Source of the DNA: Saccharospirillum sp. MSK14-1
GTDB lineage: Bacteria > Pseudomonadota > Gammaproteobacteria > Pseudomonadales > Natronospirillaceae
Length of the DNA stretch: 64,000 bases
Direction of reading: 5' to 3'
NCBI RefSeq assembly: GCF_003054965.1
Contig: NZ_MIES01000006.1
Location: forward strand, 168,657-232,656
The position numbers were made by a program, and so were the translations under genes. The notes beneath the pieces were generated by a model. The model was not told where the DNA came from. It did not search any database and saw nothing but the letters and a program-made list of their open reading frames with translations. Positions 41,648 to 51,395 of the stretch are shown here, piece by piece (positions within the stretch are counted from its first letter, which is position 1; the number at the start of each line of letters is the position of its first letter).

Positions 41648-42255
41648 GCGCCTGGGTACTGGCTTCGGGTAACGCGGGCAAGCTGCGTGAATTCCGTCAG
41701 TTACTGGAACCTCTGTCGATCGACATCCAACCGCAAGGCGAACTGGGTGTCACCGACGCCGACGAAACCGGCCTGAGCTTTATCGAAAACGCCATTCTTA
41801 AAGCCCGCCATGCGGCCGCTGCGACCGGTCGACCCGCGCTCGCCGACGATTCCGGCCTGGAAGTGGATGCGTTAAACGGCAAGCCGGGCATTTATTCAGC
41901 GCGTTATGCGTTGCGCGCCGGTGGCGAGAAAAGCGACGCTGCCAACATCGAACGGCTGTTGCGCGAACTCGACGGCGTCGCTACCGAACACCGCACCGCT
42001 CGCTTTCAATGCGTGCTGGCGGTCATGCGCCACGCGACGGACCCAACCCCGCTGATCGTGCAGCGCAGCTGGGAAGGCCGCATTCTGGAAACGCCATCGG
42101 GCAGCGACGGTTTCGGTTACGATCCGGTGTTTTATGTGCCCGAGCTGGGCAAGACCGCCGCCGAACTCGACAAATCCACCAAGAACCAACGCTCGCATCG
42201 CGGCCAGGCGCTCGATGCCTTGTTGCCGTTACTGCGCGAACGCTTTGGTCTATGA
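41644..42255 (+). CDS. rdgB: dITP/XTP pyrophosphatase RdgB
   Basis: House-cleaning enzyme hydrolysing non-canonical purine NTPs (dITP, XTP) to monophosphates, keeping them out of DNA. 203 residues from ATG 41644 with GGAGG seven bases before it. Family motifs: LASGNAGKLREF at about 6-17, TGLSFIENAILKAR, ADDSGLEVDALNG near 68-80, FGYDPVF and KNQRSHRGQAL. Overlaps both neighbours by four bases. Confidence 0.96.
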   Translation: MSAWVLASGNAGKLREFRQLLEPLSIDIQPQGELGVTDADETGLSFIENAILKARHAAAATGRPALADDSGLEVDALNGKPGIYSARYALRAGGEKSDAANIERLLRELDGVATEHRTARFQCVLAVMRHATDPTPLIVQRSWEGRILETPSGSDGFGYDPVFYVPELGKTAAELDKSTKNQRSHRGQALDALLPLLRERFGL

Positions 42256-43406
42256 CCCAGGCTGCGACCTTGCCGCCACTGTCGGTCTATGTGCACGTGC
42301 CCTGGTGCGTGCGCAAATGCCCCTACTGCGATTTTAATTCCCACGCACTGGACCCAAGCGCCATTCCCGAAGCCGACTATTTAGCGCGCCTGATTGAAGA
42401 TCTGGAACAGGACGCACCCTTGGCTCAGGGCCGCCCAGTGCATTCGGTGTTCTTTGGCGGCGGCACGCCAAGCCTGCTCAGCGCTGATACCATCGGCGCG
42501 ATTCTTGAGGCACTGAGCCAAAAACTCGGTCTGGCTGACGATTGTGAAATCACCCTGGAAGCCAACCCCGGCACCATTGATGAGAGCCGCTTTATCGGAT
42601 TGCGCGCTGCGGGCGTGAACCGGCTGTCGATCGGTGTGCAGAGTTTTCAGGCGCATCAGCTGGAACGGCTGGGCCGAATCCACGATCCCGATCAGGCGGT
42701 GCGCGCCATCGAACGTGCGCATCAGGCCGGCTTCGATAACGTCAATATCGACCTGATGCACGGCTTACCCGAGCAAAGCGAAGCCGAGGCACTGGCAGAC
42801 CTGGATCGCGCCATTGCTTTGAAACCGACGCATCTGAGCTGGTACCAACTGACCATCGAACCCAACACCGAGTTCTACCGCCGCCCACCCGAGCTGCCGG
42901 TGGACGATACGCTCTGGGCCATCCAGGAAGCGGGCCAACAACGACTGCGCGACGCCGGTTTCGTTCAGTATGAAGTTTCCGCCTACGCCCGCGATGGCAA
43001 AACCTGCCAACACAATCTGAATTACTGGGGTTATGGTGATTATTTAGGCTTGGGGCCCGGTGCCCACGGGAAAATCACGCAGACCGATCCGTTCGAGATT
43101 CGCCGCACGCGCAAAACCCGACTGCCGAAAGATTATCTGGACCCGACGCGACTGCTGCTGCGCCAGGAAGAAAAGGTCAGCGCTGAAGACCGGCCATTCG
43201 ATTATTTCATCAACAGCCTGCGATTGGTCGAGGGCATGCCATTGGCACATTTTGAGGTCGCCACTGGGCTCGATCGCGCTACACTGGAACCCACCCTGAG
43301 CCAATTGCAGCAGCAAAATTTATTGACCATCGAGGCCGGACGCTTGCGTACTACACCCCAAGGTTTTCTATACTTGAACAACATTCTTGCCGAGTGGCTG
43401 GCATGA
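42252..43406 (+). CDS. hemW: Radical SAM heme chaperone HemW
   Basis: Coproporphyrinogen oxidase-like protein now regarded as a heme chaperone for respiratory enzymes. 384 residues. The 4Fe-4S cluster motif is C19-x3-C23-x2-C26 (PWCVRKCPYC); the HemN-specific cysteine following this motif is Phe here (CDF), typical of HemW. GGGTPSLL and LTLEANPGT-type SAM motifs are present, plus the C-terminal HemN domain. ATG overlaps the rdgB stop; its own stop overlaps the waaA start. Confidence 0.93.
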   Translation: MTQAATLPPLSVYVHVPWCVRKCPYCDFNSHALDPSAIPEADYLARLIEDLEQDAPLAQGRPVHSVFFGGGTPSLLSADTIGAILEALSQKLGLADDCEITLEANPGTIDESRFIGLRAAGVNRLSIGVQSFQAHQLERLGRIHDPDQAVRAIERAHQAGFDNVNIDLMHGLPEQSEAEALADLDRAIALKPTHLSWYQLTIEPNTEFYRRPPELPVDDTLWAIQEAGQQRLRDAGFVQYEVSAYARDGKTCQHNLNYWGYGDYLGLGPGAHGKITQTDPFEIRRTRKTRLPKDYLDPTRLLLRQEEKVSAEDRPFDYFINSLRLVEGMPLAHFEVATGLDRATLEPTLSQLQQQNLLTIEAGRLRTTPQGFLYLNNILAEWLA

Positions 43407-44734
43407 GCACGTTAGCGCGCCACCTCTATTCGTTGCTGTTCTATCTAGTGACACCGGCGTTGCTGGTTCGTGTCTGGTTGCGCGGCCGCACCTTACCGGC
43501 TTACCGCAAACGTCTGGGCGAGCGCTTTGGTCACTGGCCCAAGGTGCCTGCGGGTGCGCTGTGGGTGCATTCGGTCAGCGTCGGCGAAACCATTGCCGCC
43601 AAACCCCTGATCGAACGCTGGCTGGAACGCCATCCGGACATGCCGGTTCTGGTCACAACTATGACACCAACCGGCTCAGAAACCGTGAAAGCGCAATTTG
43701 GCGACCGTGTTCATCACGCCTATTTACCCTGGGATTTGCCCCACGTACAACGACGCCTGCTCAAACGCCTGCAACCCCGAGCTTTGGTGATCATCGAAAC
43801 CGAGTTGTGGCCCAATCTGCTGCACGCCTGTAAACAAGCCAACGTCCCTGTGCTGTTGGCCAATGGTCGGCTATCGCAACGCTCCTTGCGGGGTTATCAA
43901 CGCCTGAACGCCCTGATCGGCCCCATGATGCGTCAGCTCGATGGTGTGGCGGCTCAATACGCACCGGACGCCGAACGCTTTGGCGAACTGGGCATCGACA
44001 GCAAGCGCATTGAAGTGACCGGTTCCATCAAATTCGATTTACCGCTGACCCCTGAATTGCACAGCCGCATCGACACCTATCGTCAGCAACTGTCGGGCCG
44101 GCCGGTCTGGGTGGCCGCCAGCACGCATGGCGGTGAAGAAGAAGTGCTTCTGAAAGTCCATCGCGATATCCGCGCCAAATTGCCCGACGCTTTGCTGATT
44201 CTGGTGCCCCGCCATCCCGACCGTTTTAACGCCGTCGCCGACCTGCTCGACCGCGACCGCTGGCGCTACAGCCGACGCTCACGCACGGAGCAACCGCGCA
44301 AAAATGACGCTGTTTTTCTGGGCGATACCTTAGGGGAATTACTGCTGTTTTATGGCGTGGCGCACGTCTCGGTGATCGGCAACACCTTCAACGAAGGCGG
44401 CGGTCACAACCCTATTGAACCGGCGGCGTTGGCCAAACCGATTCTGCTGGGTCCGAGCTTTTTTAACTTCCAATCCATCGTCGATGCCATGCTCAAAGAA
44501 CACAGCCTGGTGACGGTCGAGCAAACGCATGAACTGACCCAGCGTCTGCTAGGTTTGCTGCAAAGCCAGGATTTACGCGACACCTATGGCCAGCGCGCCT
44601 ATCTGTTCTTTCAGCAACAACAGGGCGCGCTGCGACGCTTGGAAAACTGGATCGAAAAACACCTGGATCTGGATTCAGACAGCGGTTCCAACAGCGCCTC
44701 GCGTGATATACGTCCGCTCAGCACCGGCCATTAA
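43403..44734 (+). CDS. waaA: 3-deoxy-D-manno-octulosonic acid transferase (Kdo transferase)
   Basis: Adds Kdo to lipid IVA in LPS core synthesis at the inner membrane. 443 residues from ATG 43403, overlapping the hemW stop; typical for WaaA/KdtA (about 425). N-terminal membrane anchor (LYSLLFYLVTPALLVRVWL), VHSVSVGETIAAKPLIE, VIIETELWPNLL and GNTFNEGGGHNPIEPAA are the glycosyltransferase family 30 signatures. Shows the cell makes Kdo-type LPS. Confidence 0.95.
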   Translation: MSTLARHLYSLLFYLVTPALLVRVWLRGRTLPAYRKRLGERFGHWPKVPAGALWVHSVSVGETIAAKPLIERWLERHPDMPVLVTTMTPTGSETVKAQFGDRVHHAYLPWDLPHVQRRLLKRLQPRALVIIETELWPNLLHACKQANVPVLLANGRLSQRSLRGYQRLNALIGPMMRQLDGVAAQYAPDAERFGELGIDSKRIEVTGSIKFDLPLTPELHSRIDTYRQQLSGRPVWVAASTHGGEEEVLLKVHRDIRAKLPDALLILVPRHPDRFNAVADLLDRDRWRYSRRSRTEQPRKNDAVFLGDTLGELLLFYGVAHVSVIGNTFNEGGGHNPIEPAALAKPILLGPSFFNFQSIVDAMLKEHSLVTVEQTHELTQRLLGLLQSQDLRDTYGQRAYLFFQQQQGALRRLENWIEKHLDLDSDSGSNSASRDIRPLSTGH

Positions 44735-44832
44735 CACTACGGCGACCGGTCCGGCCACTCAGCACACAGTGAAGCGCGTCTGGCGCGTAAGGTGATGCCA
44801 GTCATAGCGGTGTATGCAAAAAACGCAGCCAC

Positions 44833-44860
44833 AAAAAAAGGCCGCCATGGCGACCTTTTA
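44833..44860 (-). terminator. Intrinsic terminator of cold-shock gene
   Basis: AAAAGGTCGCCATGGCGGCC on the minus strand followed by TTTTTTT. It lies 27 bases past the csp stop and could also end waaA transcription from the other side. Confidence 0.85.
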
Positions 44861-44886
44861 TGAAATTGGGTAAACCGGTAATCGGT

Positions 44887-45275
<389 letters not shown>

Positions 45276-45428
45276 AGCTCACTTTAGCGAAGCCGAATCG
45301 GATGTAAAGTACTTTTTGGCGCTTCGAAAAGCGGCCAAAGTCGCGTAACAGCGCCGTTCTCACCTGCTTTCTGAGCGTTGTTCGACAACTATCTGATATT
45401 GCTCGTTTTTTCACCAATCCCCGAATCG

Positions 45429-45461
45429 CGCCCGGCCCAACAGCAGCATGAGGACCGGGCG
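45429..45461 (-). terminator. GC-rich hairpin after rsgA
   Basis: CGCCCGGCCC / GGACCGGGCG, ten pairs with one wobble and a 13-base loop, 37 bases downstream of the rsgA stop. There is no T-tract, so it is a weak terminator call. Confidence 0.45.
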
Positions 45462-45497
45462 TGAATTTCTAATGACAGGCGAAAACCGGCGTCACCG

Positions 45498-46562
45498 TCA
45501 GTCCGATTTTTTCGCTCGCTGCTCGTTTTGCACCCGTTTAGCCATCTTGCTGAAGGCCTTATGACGCCGTCGCTGTTGCCAGTTGGTTTCACTGGCCTGC
45601 GCCGTTTCGCGCTGCAGTTTGTGATAAGAACGCAAGCGTCTGGCATCCAGTTCCCCCGAGGCCACAGCGGCTTCGATCGCGCAGCCGGCGTCGCCGTGAT
45701 GCGCGCAATCGCCGAAGCGACATTGCTGCGCCAACGCTTCGATGTCATCGAACACCGCACTGACGCCGTCACTCGCTTCACCCAGGCGCAATTCACGCAT
45801 GCCCGGCGTATCCATGATCCAGGCGCCCAGTGGCGTGCGTTCCATCTGCCGATGGGTCGTGGTGTGGCGGCCTTTAGCATCGTCTTCGCGAATGGCGGCG
45901 GTGGCAAAACGGGCCTCACCAATCAGGCTGTTGGTCAGCGTCGTTTTGCCAACACCGGACGAGCCTACCAGCGCCAGACTCTGACCGCGCATCAGCCAGG
46001 GAGACAAGGCATCCGACGCCCAGTCCTGACGGGCATCAAGGCACACCACCGGCAAATCCGAGCGCAGCGATTGCGCCTGATCTCGCAAGGCGTCGGCGTC
46101 ATGGCTCAAATCCGCCTTGGTCAACACGATCACCGGGTCGACGCCAGCATCCAGCGCTAACGCCAGGTACCGTTCCAGGCGCGACAAATTAAAGTCGGCG
46201 TTGCAGGAGGCAACGATCAACAAAGTATCAAGGTTAGCCGCAATTAACTGAGGCTTTGGCTCAGTCCCCGAAGCCGTGCGGCGCAGCAGCGTCTGCCGTT
46301 CCAGCAATCGTAGCGGCTGACCCGTGTCGGCATCGAGCCAGAGCCAGTCACCCAGGGTCGGCCGATCTTCGGCCTCCGCGTGCCGAAAGGCACCGCTGAT
46401 CATCCAGCTGTGCGCGCCCGTTTCATCGAGCCATTCCAGACGATCACGATGCACGGCCGTCACTCGCGCCGGTCGGCCACTGGACAGTTCATCGAGGGTC
46501 AGTTGTTGTTGAAATACCGGTCGCCAGCCGAGATCGGTCAGCGTTAATAACTCAGAATTCAT
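45498..46562 (-). CDS. rsgA: Ribosome small-subunit biogenesis GTPase RsgA
   Basis: Circularly permuted GTPase assisting late 30S maturation. 354 residues: N-terminal OB-like domain to about 105, GTPase domain with the permuted order G4 TKAD at 148-151, then G1 GSSGVGKTT at 200-208, G3 DTPGM near 250; C-terminal zinc domain with CRFGDCAHHGDAGC. The C-terminal basic tail is normal. The ATG is preceded by AAGGG that can pair with CCCT in a tiny hairpin. The oligoribonuclease gene orn, often adjacent, is not here. Confidence 0.96.
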   Translation of the reverse strand: MNSELLTLTDLGWRPVFQQQLTLDELSSGRPARVTAVHRDRLEWLDETGAHSWMISGAFRHAEAEDRPTLGDWLWLDADTGQPLRLLERQTLLRRTASGTEPKPQLIAANLDTLLIVASCNADFNLSRLERYLALALDAGVDPVIVLTKADLSHDADALRDQAQSLRSDLPVVCLDARQDWASDALSPWLMRGQSLALVGSSGVGKTTLTNSLIGEARFATAAIREDDAKGRHTTTHRQMERTPLGAWIMDTPGMRELRLGEASDGVSAVFDDIEALAQQCRFGDCAHHGDAGCAIEAAVASGELDARRLRSYHKLQRETAQASETNWQQRRRHKAFSKMAKRVQNEQRAKKSD

Positions 46563-47046
46563 GAGGGTTTCCCTTCACGGTGCCAGCATCAAACTGGCAT
46601 GAACAGGTTACAACCCAGGCGCAGTCGCCCGGATCCATCCGATCCGATTCAGGGCAGGTAAAACTGGAGCGAAGGCTCCACAGGAAGAAGGAGTGCGCTC
46701 AGCCTCAACCTGCCACTGGGGCAAGCTCTACAAGGTTCAGGTTCATGAAAAACGCCTCCTCTTTGACGTGGGAACTGGCCGCAGCGCGACCGCTCGGCGC
46801 AGTTTGCCGCAGTCGCTACGTCCAATCAATAGGTGAGCGAATCGACACAGGCACTTCACGCAACAGCCACGAGAAATCTCAATCATGTTCGGCGCGAGTA
46901 CCGCCGAAAGCCATCAAATCATAACCACAACCGTGGGGCGTGTACCTGTCCGCCGCGGCAGTACCCTTCATAGGTCATCCTGCTACACTCGGCAGTCTTC
47001 ACCCACTGGGAGGGGACGTCTCCCCCCGCTATCGGAGTTTGTTTGG
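46563..47046. other. Structured intergenic region upstream of rsgA and the 47047 gene
   Basis: A 484-base divergent gap. The rsgA-proximal part (46653-46760) holds a potential leader peptide with nested hairpins, described separately. The right part contains a GGGGAC/GTCTCCCC hairpin at about 47014-47028, just before the ribosome site of the 47047 gene. A 114-codon open frame at 46580-46924 has no ribosome site or recognised feature and is not accepted. No tRNA or known riboswitch pattern was recognised. Confidence 0.5.
46653..46760 (-). promoter_or_regulatory. Possible leader-peptide attenuator upstream of rsgA
   Basis: On the minus strand GAGGAGG (about 46760-46754) precedes an ATG at 46746 opening a 13-codon frame, MNLNLVELAPVAG, that stops at 46705. 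Its last codons form one arm of a stem GGCAGGT / ACCTGCC (46714-46708 with 46659-46653). Inside is a GGAGC / GCTCC hairpin (46666-46679) followed by AGTTTT on the minus strand. The layout resembles translational attenuation, but it could be chance. Confidence 0.3.
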
Positions 47047-49158
47047 ATGAAAGGAATACGTCGCTGTCTGTTGATGGCAAGCATCTTGTTGGCGGCCGCC
47101 CCGGCCTGGTCGTTTGATTTCTTTGGTCTGTTCGGCTCGGACGATGCCGATTTGGAACGGTTGCTCGCCAGTGCGCCTGCGGAAACCGCTTGGTTTACCG
47201 CCGGCCATTCCGATCTGGACAGCTACCGTTTCGTGCAAGGCGATCCCCTTTATCAAGGCACTCCTTTTAATGCCAATCAGGGTCCGTTGGAAGAGCTGTA
47301 TGGGTTGGCGGAAGGCTCACCGGGGATGTCCCTGTTGGTCCGGATGTACGAAGACTTTATGGTTCAAATGAGTACCCAGGTCGATTTACCCAGCTATTAC
47401 GGCATTGAAGTGGGCGACTACTACGCCTTTTATCTCGATGGTCTGATGCCGGTCGTGCGCATGGTCGTCAGTGACCCCCAAACCTTTGTGCAACGCTGGG
47501 AAGAGGCAGCAAATGACCTCGAAGCCACCGCCAAAACCCGCCAGATTGCTGGCCTTACTGTACAGCAATGGCGTTTGACACCGGTTCAGGACGACAACCA
47601 GATCAACCTGGCGTTAAGTCTCGATGGTGATATCGCTACCCTCACCCTGATCAACGAGTTCGACAGCGACGAGCGTCTGGCGCAACGGTTCGGCCGTGCC
47701 AACGCGGACGAATCGCTGCTCGATAGCGACACCTGGGACTCTCTGGGTAAAGAGTATGACTTCGATACTCTGATGCGCGGTTATGTCAGTCTGGCTGAAG
47801 TGTCCAAAGCGCTGTTGCACCCCCACACCAGCCTCATGGGCCGCGACCTGCAAGCGCTGATGCCAAGCCAAATGGCTGACCTGAATGCCTCAATCAGCGC
47901 CAACTGCGCCGATGAATGGCAAGGCCTGGCGCAGAGCGTTCCGCGTCTGGTGTATGGCATTGAAGACGTGGATGTCAGCGCCGACCGCATCGTGCAAAGC
48001 CTGCGCTTTATCCTGGAAATGAATAACCAGAACGTGACCACCGAACTGGCCAAACTGCCCGGGTCACTGCCGGCCTACAGCGCCGATGCCAGCGACAAAA
48101 TTTTTGCCGTGGCCGCGGGTATCGACCTGAATGCCTTATCACCCGTCATTACCGCCTTGTGGACCGAGTTCTCCAACGCCCGTTTTACCTGCCCGGAACT
48201 GGTGGAAATGCAGACCGCACTGCGCAACGGCTTGAATCCGTCCTTTGCCGGCATGATCAACGGGGTGTTGCCTGGCTTTAAAGGTCTGGGTATGGCTGCT
48301 TTCAATCTCGAGCCCGACCCTCAATCTCCGACGGGCCTCAGCGGCTCTGCTCTGGTCAGTGCCAGCGCAGACGATCCGGTTAACTTGGCGAACACCCTGC
48401 GCGCCAGTGCCGCAGCGTTCTACCCCATTCCGCAAATCCCCACCAATGGTGACCCGGTGGCGGTGCCGATGCCGTTCTGGCCGCAACCGATTTATCTGGC
48501 GATCAAAGGTTCGCATCTGGTGGCTTACACCGGTGAAGCGGCCGCACAAGCCGCCGACGATCTCACCGATGAACCCCTGAATCGGAATGGCACCCTCGCC
48601 GGTGCGATCAACATGCCGCGTTTCGGCGACGCCATGATCGATGCCATGCCGTACTTTGAACTGCCCATTCAAGGTGACTGTGAAGCCAGCTATTTGTCGA
48701 TGCTGGCCTTCAGCGATTTACCGGTCGAATACACCTATCGAGAAACCTATACCGAACGTGGCTGGGAAGCCGTGATGAACGGGAAGATTGAAAAAGTCGC
48801 CAGTGAGGACTATCAAATCGAACCCGGTCAGTACCAAACCTCTGTCCTCGGCGGCGACTGCCAGTGGTATCCCGACGGCACCGAAACCTTATCCGCCGAT
48901 GGCAGCGGTCATTATGTGCAAATCGATGAGCAGCAACAATGCGAGCTCTACACGCTGGATTACCAATGGCGCCAGAACGGCAATCAGCTGCTGCAAGACA
49001 GCGAATCCGGACAAAGCCGGGATCGCTGTGGCCAGTCGTTATCGTCCGTTGAAGTAGAAGATTACCAATGCACCATCCTCGGCATGAGTGAAGACGGTTT
49101 CTACTGCCTCTACGATGCCGGTCTCGACACAGAAATGCTGATGTACTATCGCCGCTGA
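47047..49158 (+). CDS. Uncharacterised large secreted/periplasmic protein
   Basis: 703 residues from the ATG at 47047 (GGAG nine bases upstream; an upstream in-frame extension lacks a signal). A Sec signal peptide, MKGIRRCLLMASILLAAAPAWS, ends before FDFFGLFG. I do not recognise the family. The N-terminal half is built of alternating strand/helix segments (LERLLASAPAETAWFTAGHSD); about 500-600 reads like a repeat of the same type; the last 120 residues hold six to eight cysteines (GDCQWYPDGTE, QCELYTLDY, DRCGQS, YQCTILG, FYCLYDAG), suggesting disulfides. Single gene with its own terminator. Confidence 0.8.
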   Translation: MKGIRRCLLMASILLAAAPAWSFDFFGLFGSDDADLERLLASAPAETAWFTAGHSDLDSYRFVQGDPLYQGTPFNANQGPLEELYGLAEGSPGMSLLVRMYEDFMVQMSTQVDLPSYYGIEVGDYYAFYLDGLMPVVRMVVSDPQTFVQRWEEAANDLEATAKTRQIAGLTVQQWRLTPVQDDNQINLALSLDGDIATLTLINEFDSDERLAQRFGRANADESLLDSDTWDSLGKEYDFDTLMRGYVSLAEVSKALLHPHTSLMGRDLQALMPSQMADLNASISANCADEWQGLAQSVPRLVYGIEDVDVSADRIVQSLRFILEMNNQNVTTELAKLPGSLPAYSADASDKIFAVAAGIDLNALSPVITALWTEFSNARFTCPELVEMQTALRNGLNPSFAGMINGVLPGFKGLGMAAFNLEPDPQSPTGLSGSALVSASADDPVNLANTLRASAAAFYPIPQIPTNGDPVAVPMPFWPQPIYLAIKGSHLVAYTGEAAAQAADDLTDEPLNRNGTLAGAINMPRFGDAMIDAMPYFELPIQGDCEASYLSMLAFSDLPVEYTYRETYTERGWEAVMNGKIEKVASEDYQIEPGQYQTSVLGGDCQWYPDGTETLSADGSGHYVQIDEQQQCELYTLDYQWRQNGNQLLQDSESGQSRDRCGQSLSSVEVEDYQCTILGMSEDGFYCLYDAGLDTEMLMYYRR

Positions 49159-49175
49159 GTGTCACGTTCAACACG

Positions 49176-49205
49176 AAAAGCCCCGTTAAAACGGGGCTTT
49201 TTTTT
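49176..49205 (+). terminator. Intrinsic terminator
   Basis: AAAAGCCCCGTTAAAACGGGGCTTTTTTTT-type hairpin: AGCCCCGT / ACGGGGCT with an 8-base T-run, 18 bases after the stop at 49158. Confidence 0.95.
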
Positions 49206-49327
49206 GAGCGCGAAAAGACCACAAAGTTACCCACAGAAGCCGTGGACAAGGCTGTGCACAACCTCGGGAGAACTGAGCTCAGCCCCGCTGCACACCCCCC
49301 TTTTGAAAACCGTTAAAAAACAAACAG

Positions 49328-51244
49328 TTAATCGGAGGTTGGCGCGAACGTCACGGTGCTGCCATCGGCGCACAAAATGCTTACCTCACGCGCCGCGCCC
49401 TGCTCGTCCAGCCACAGCTGACCCAGCGCGGAACAATTGACCAGAGCACGGCCGTTTTGCCCTTGTGGCAAGCGCGTGCGGATCGACATACGCCGCCGCT
49501 TGGTCAGCCAGTTCAGCGGTGATTTCCGGCCATAGAGCCAGCGGTTTAATCGGTCAAACCCGGGCAGCAGAGAATGGGGAAACTCGTTCTTCAGACCGCT
49601 GCAGGTGATCTGGGTAATCACCGGTTTGTGCTTGCGCCGACGTAACACCACGTCGTAAACAAAGGAATAATGCACATCGCCACTGAGAATCATAAAGTGG
49701 CCCGGCGTTTTACGGTGGCGAAAGATGTTCAGCATAATGTTGGCGGCCCCGCGATGCGCCATCCAGTTTTCCGCATCCACCATCAACGCCTGTCCAAAAT
49801 AGGTGAACACCCGCTGCACGGTTTCGATCAACTTCACGCCATACACCGGCGCGGCGGATACCATCACCACCGAGTCATGATTCATCAATTCCTGCTGCAA
49901 TTCGCTCAACGCTTCCCAGTCGAGCAAGCCCGATGGCCGGCTCGGACGTTTTTCCGAAGGCCAGCGATGCGTTCGGGTATCGAGCACCACCAGCTTGGGT
50001 TCGGTATCCAGACAGTAATGCCAGTGCTCCCACTGCAACAGTCGGTCAATCAAGGTGTTATGCGCCTGATCGCGCTGTTCAATGCTCACGCCATTGGCAA
50101 AGCATTCCGGCACAGCCTCATCGAACAACGGCGCCATCCGCTGCGGTGCGTTACCCCACCCCTGGCACAACAGATAACCAATGATGGCGTTGCCAATAAT
50201 GCGCCGCGCAAACGGATGACCGTAAGCGGCTTCCTCCCAGGCCTGGGTCAGGTTCCAGTCATCGGTGACGTCATGATCGTCAAAAATCATATAGGTTGGC
50301 AGATGCGCCAAGGCCCGTTGCACGGCGGGTAGCGTCTCGACGAATTCGTCCAATGCCTCGCGCTCACGCTGATAATCCTGCGCAAATTCATCGTCGATTG
50401 CCGGGGCCTCCAACGACAGTTTCGACCAGGCTAGTGGCGACCAGACCAATACATACATGGCGAGAATTTCCGCCAGGCTCACCAGATGATTGCGCGCTGA
50501 GGCATCGGTAAAAATCGGTTTGCGCACACCGGTAAAAAACGCTTCCAATAATTTGCGATTGTCTTTATCGCGCGGCAGCAATTCTGCACGCCGATAATAA
50601 AAGTCGGTGTTGCCGTGCAAGTCGGCACTGTTACTCAGTGATCCGCCTTGCCAATGCTCATCAACCAACCCTAAGGCTTCGATTAATTGATGAATCACAT
50701 TGAGCATGGGGCCTGCCACATCGTCGGCGTATATTTGGTCGCCGGTCAGCATCAGTAAGGCGGGCCGTTGTTCGGGCGTATCCAGCGTATCGGCCAGAAC
50801 ATCATCGGCGCGTGCCAGTGCATCTTTGGACGGGTAATGCGGTTTGCGACAGGAACCGTGGAGCAAGTAATCAAGACGAGGACGACGTACCACCGTTGGC
50901 CGTTCTTCACCGTCATACAGCAAATCCGGCATCAACTGAGCCAGGTTGTATTCCTCCTCGCCCTGTTGCAGCCAGAGGTCGTAGCCAAAGCGTTGATCGA
51001 CCGGTAACGCCTGCACCAGTTCCATCGAAATCAGATTGATCCAGGCATGTTCACCCACCCGCACCGACTGGCAACAATCGGTCAAATCAAACCGCGCAAC
51101 CGGCTCACCCTCACAGTGCACTTCAGCACGACCCACCGGTGGCTGAGTGGTCACCAGCCACAACACCAATTGCTGAGCGTCCAATCGCCGTACCTGAGGT
51201 CCTACCAATAACAACGGCCAGTCATCGATTTTCTGGTTCGCCAA
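49328..51244 (-). CDS. PhoD-like metallophosphatase/phosphodiesterase
   Basis: Metal-dependent phosphoesterase of the PhoD family, about 638 residues. Metal-site motifs: MLTGDQIYADD (about 165), FDDHDVTDDWN (about 320), and LSGDVHYSF (about 520). No signal peptide or Tat motif is visible, unlike classical secreted PhoD, so a cytoplasmic or differently exported enzyme is possible. Start uncertain: TTG 51244 has the best ribosome site (GGGAG eight bases upstream); ATG 51271 and an upstream start at 51295 are alternatives. It diverges from a PhoX-type gene. Confidence 0.85.
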   Translation of the reverse strand: MANQKIDDWPLLLVGPQVRRLDAQQLVLWLVTTQPPVGRAEVHCEGEPVARFDLTDCCQSVRVGEHAWINLISMELVQALPVDQRFGYDLWLQQGEEEYNLAQLMPDLLYDGEERPTVVRRPRLDYLLHGSCRKPHYPSKDALARADDVLADTLDTPEQRPALLMLTGDQIYADDVAGPMLNVIHQLIEALGLVDEHWQGGSLSNSADLHGNTDFYYRRAELLPRDKDNRKLLEAFFTGVRKPIFTDASARNHLVSLAEILAMYVLVWSPLAWSKLSLEAPAIDDEFAQDYQREREALDEFVETLPAVQRALAHLPTYMIFDDHDVTDDWNLTQAWEEAAYGHPFARRIIGNAIIGYLLCQGWGNAPQRMAPLFDEAVPECFANGVSIEQRDQAHNTLIDRLLQWEHWHYCLDTEPKLVVLDTRTHRWPSEKRPSRPSGLLDWEALSELQQELMNHDSVVMVSAAPVYGVKLIETVQRVFTYFGQALMVDAENWMAHRGAANIMLNIFRHRKTPGHFMILSGDVHYSFVYDVVLRRRKHKPVITQITCSGLKNEFPHSLLPGFDRLNRWLYGRKSPLNWLTKRRRMSIRTRLPQGQNGRALVNCSALGQLWLDEQGAAREVSILCADGSTVTFAPTSD

Positions 51245-51395
51245 CGTACTGCTCCCTTTCCTTCGATTCATCAGTGTCGACCAGCATACAGACAAGCGTC
51301 ATCGATTGGTCATTCAACTGTCACAGCCTTTGGCAAAACTACGGCATTGCTATCGCTTCGCCCATCCCAACGAAAAAAATACAGGACCTTCGACA

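Noticed and set aside
46640..46770. tmRNA, 4.5S RNA or glycine riboswitch in the structured region near rsgA
   Set aside because: Stems exist, but none of the conserved sequence blocks of these RNAs could be found.
46580..46924. A 114-codon plus-strand open frame between rsgA and the 47047 gene
   Set aside because: No ribosome site, odd composition, overlaps structured leader DNA and matches no family I recognise.
51310..51340. Possible Pho box between PhoD-like and PhoX genes
   Set aside because: Only one CTGTCAC half-site is present; the second repeat at the required spacing does not match.
51306..51395. Upstream extension of the PhoX-type protein
   Set aside because: It would push the twin-arginine signal more than 50 residues from the N-terminus; ATG 51396 places it correctly.
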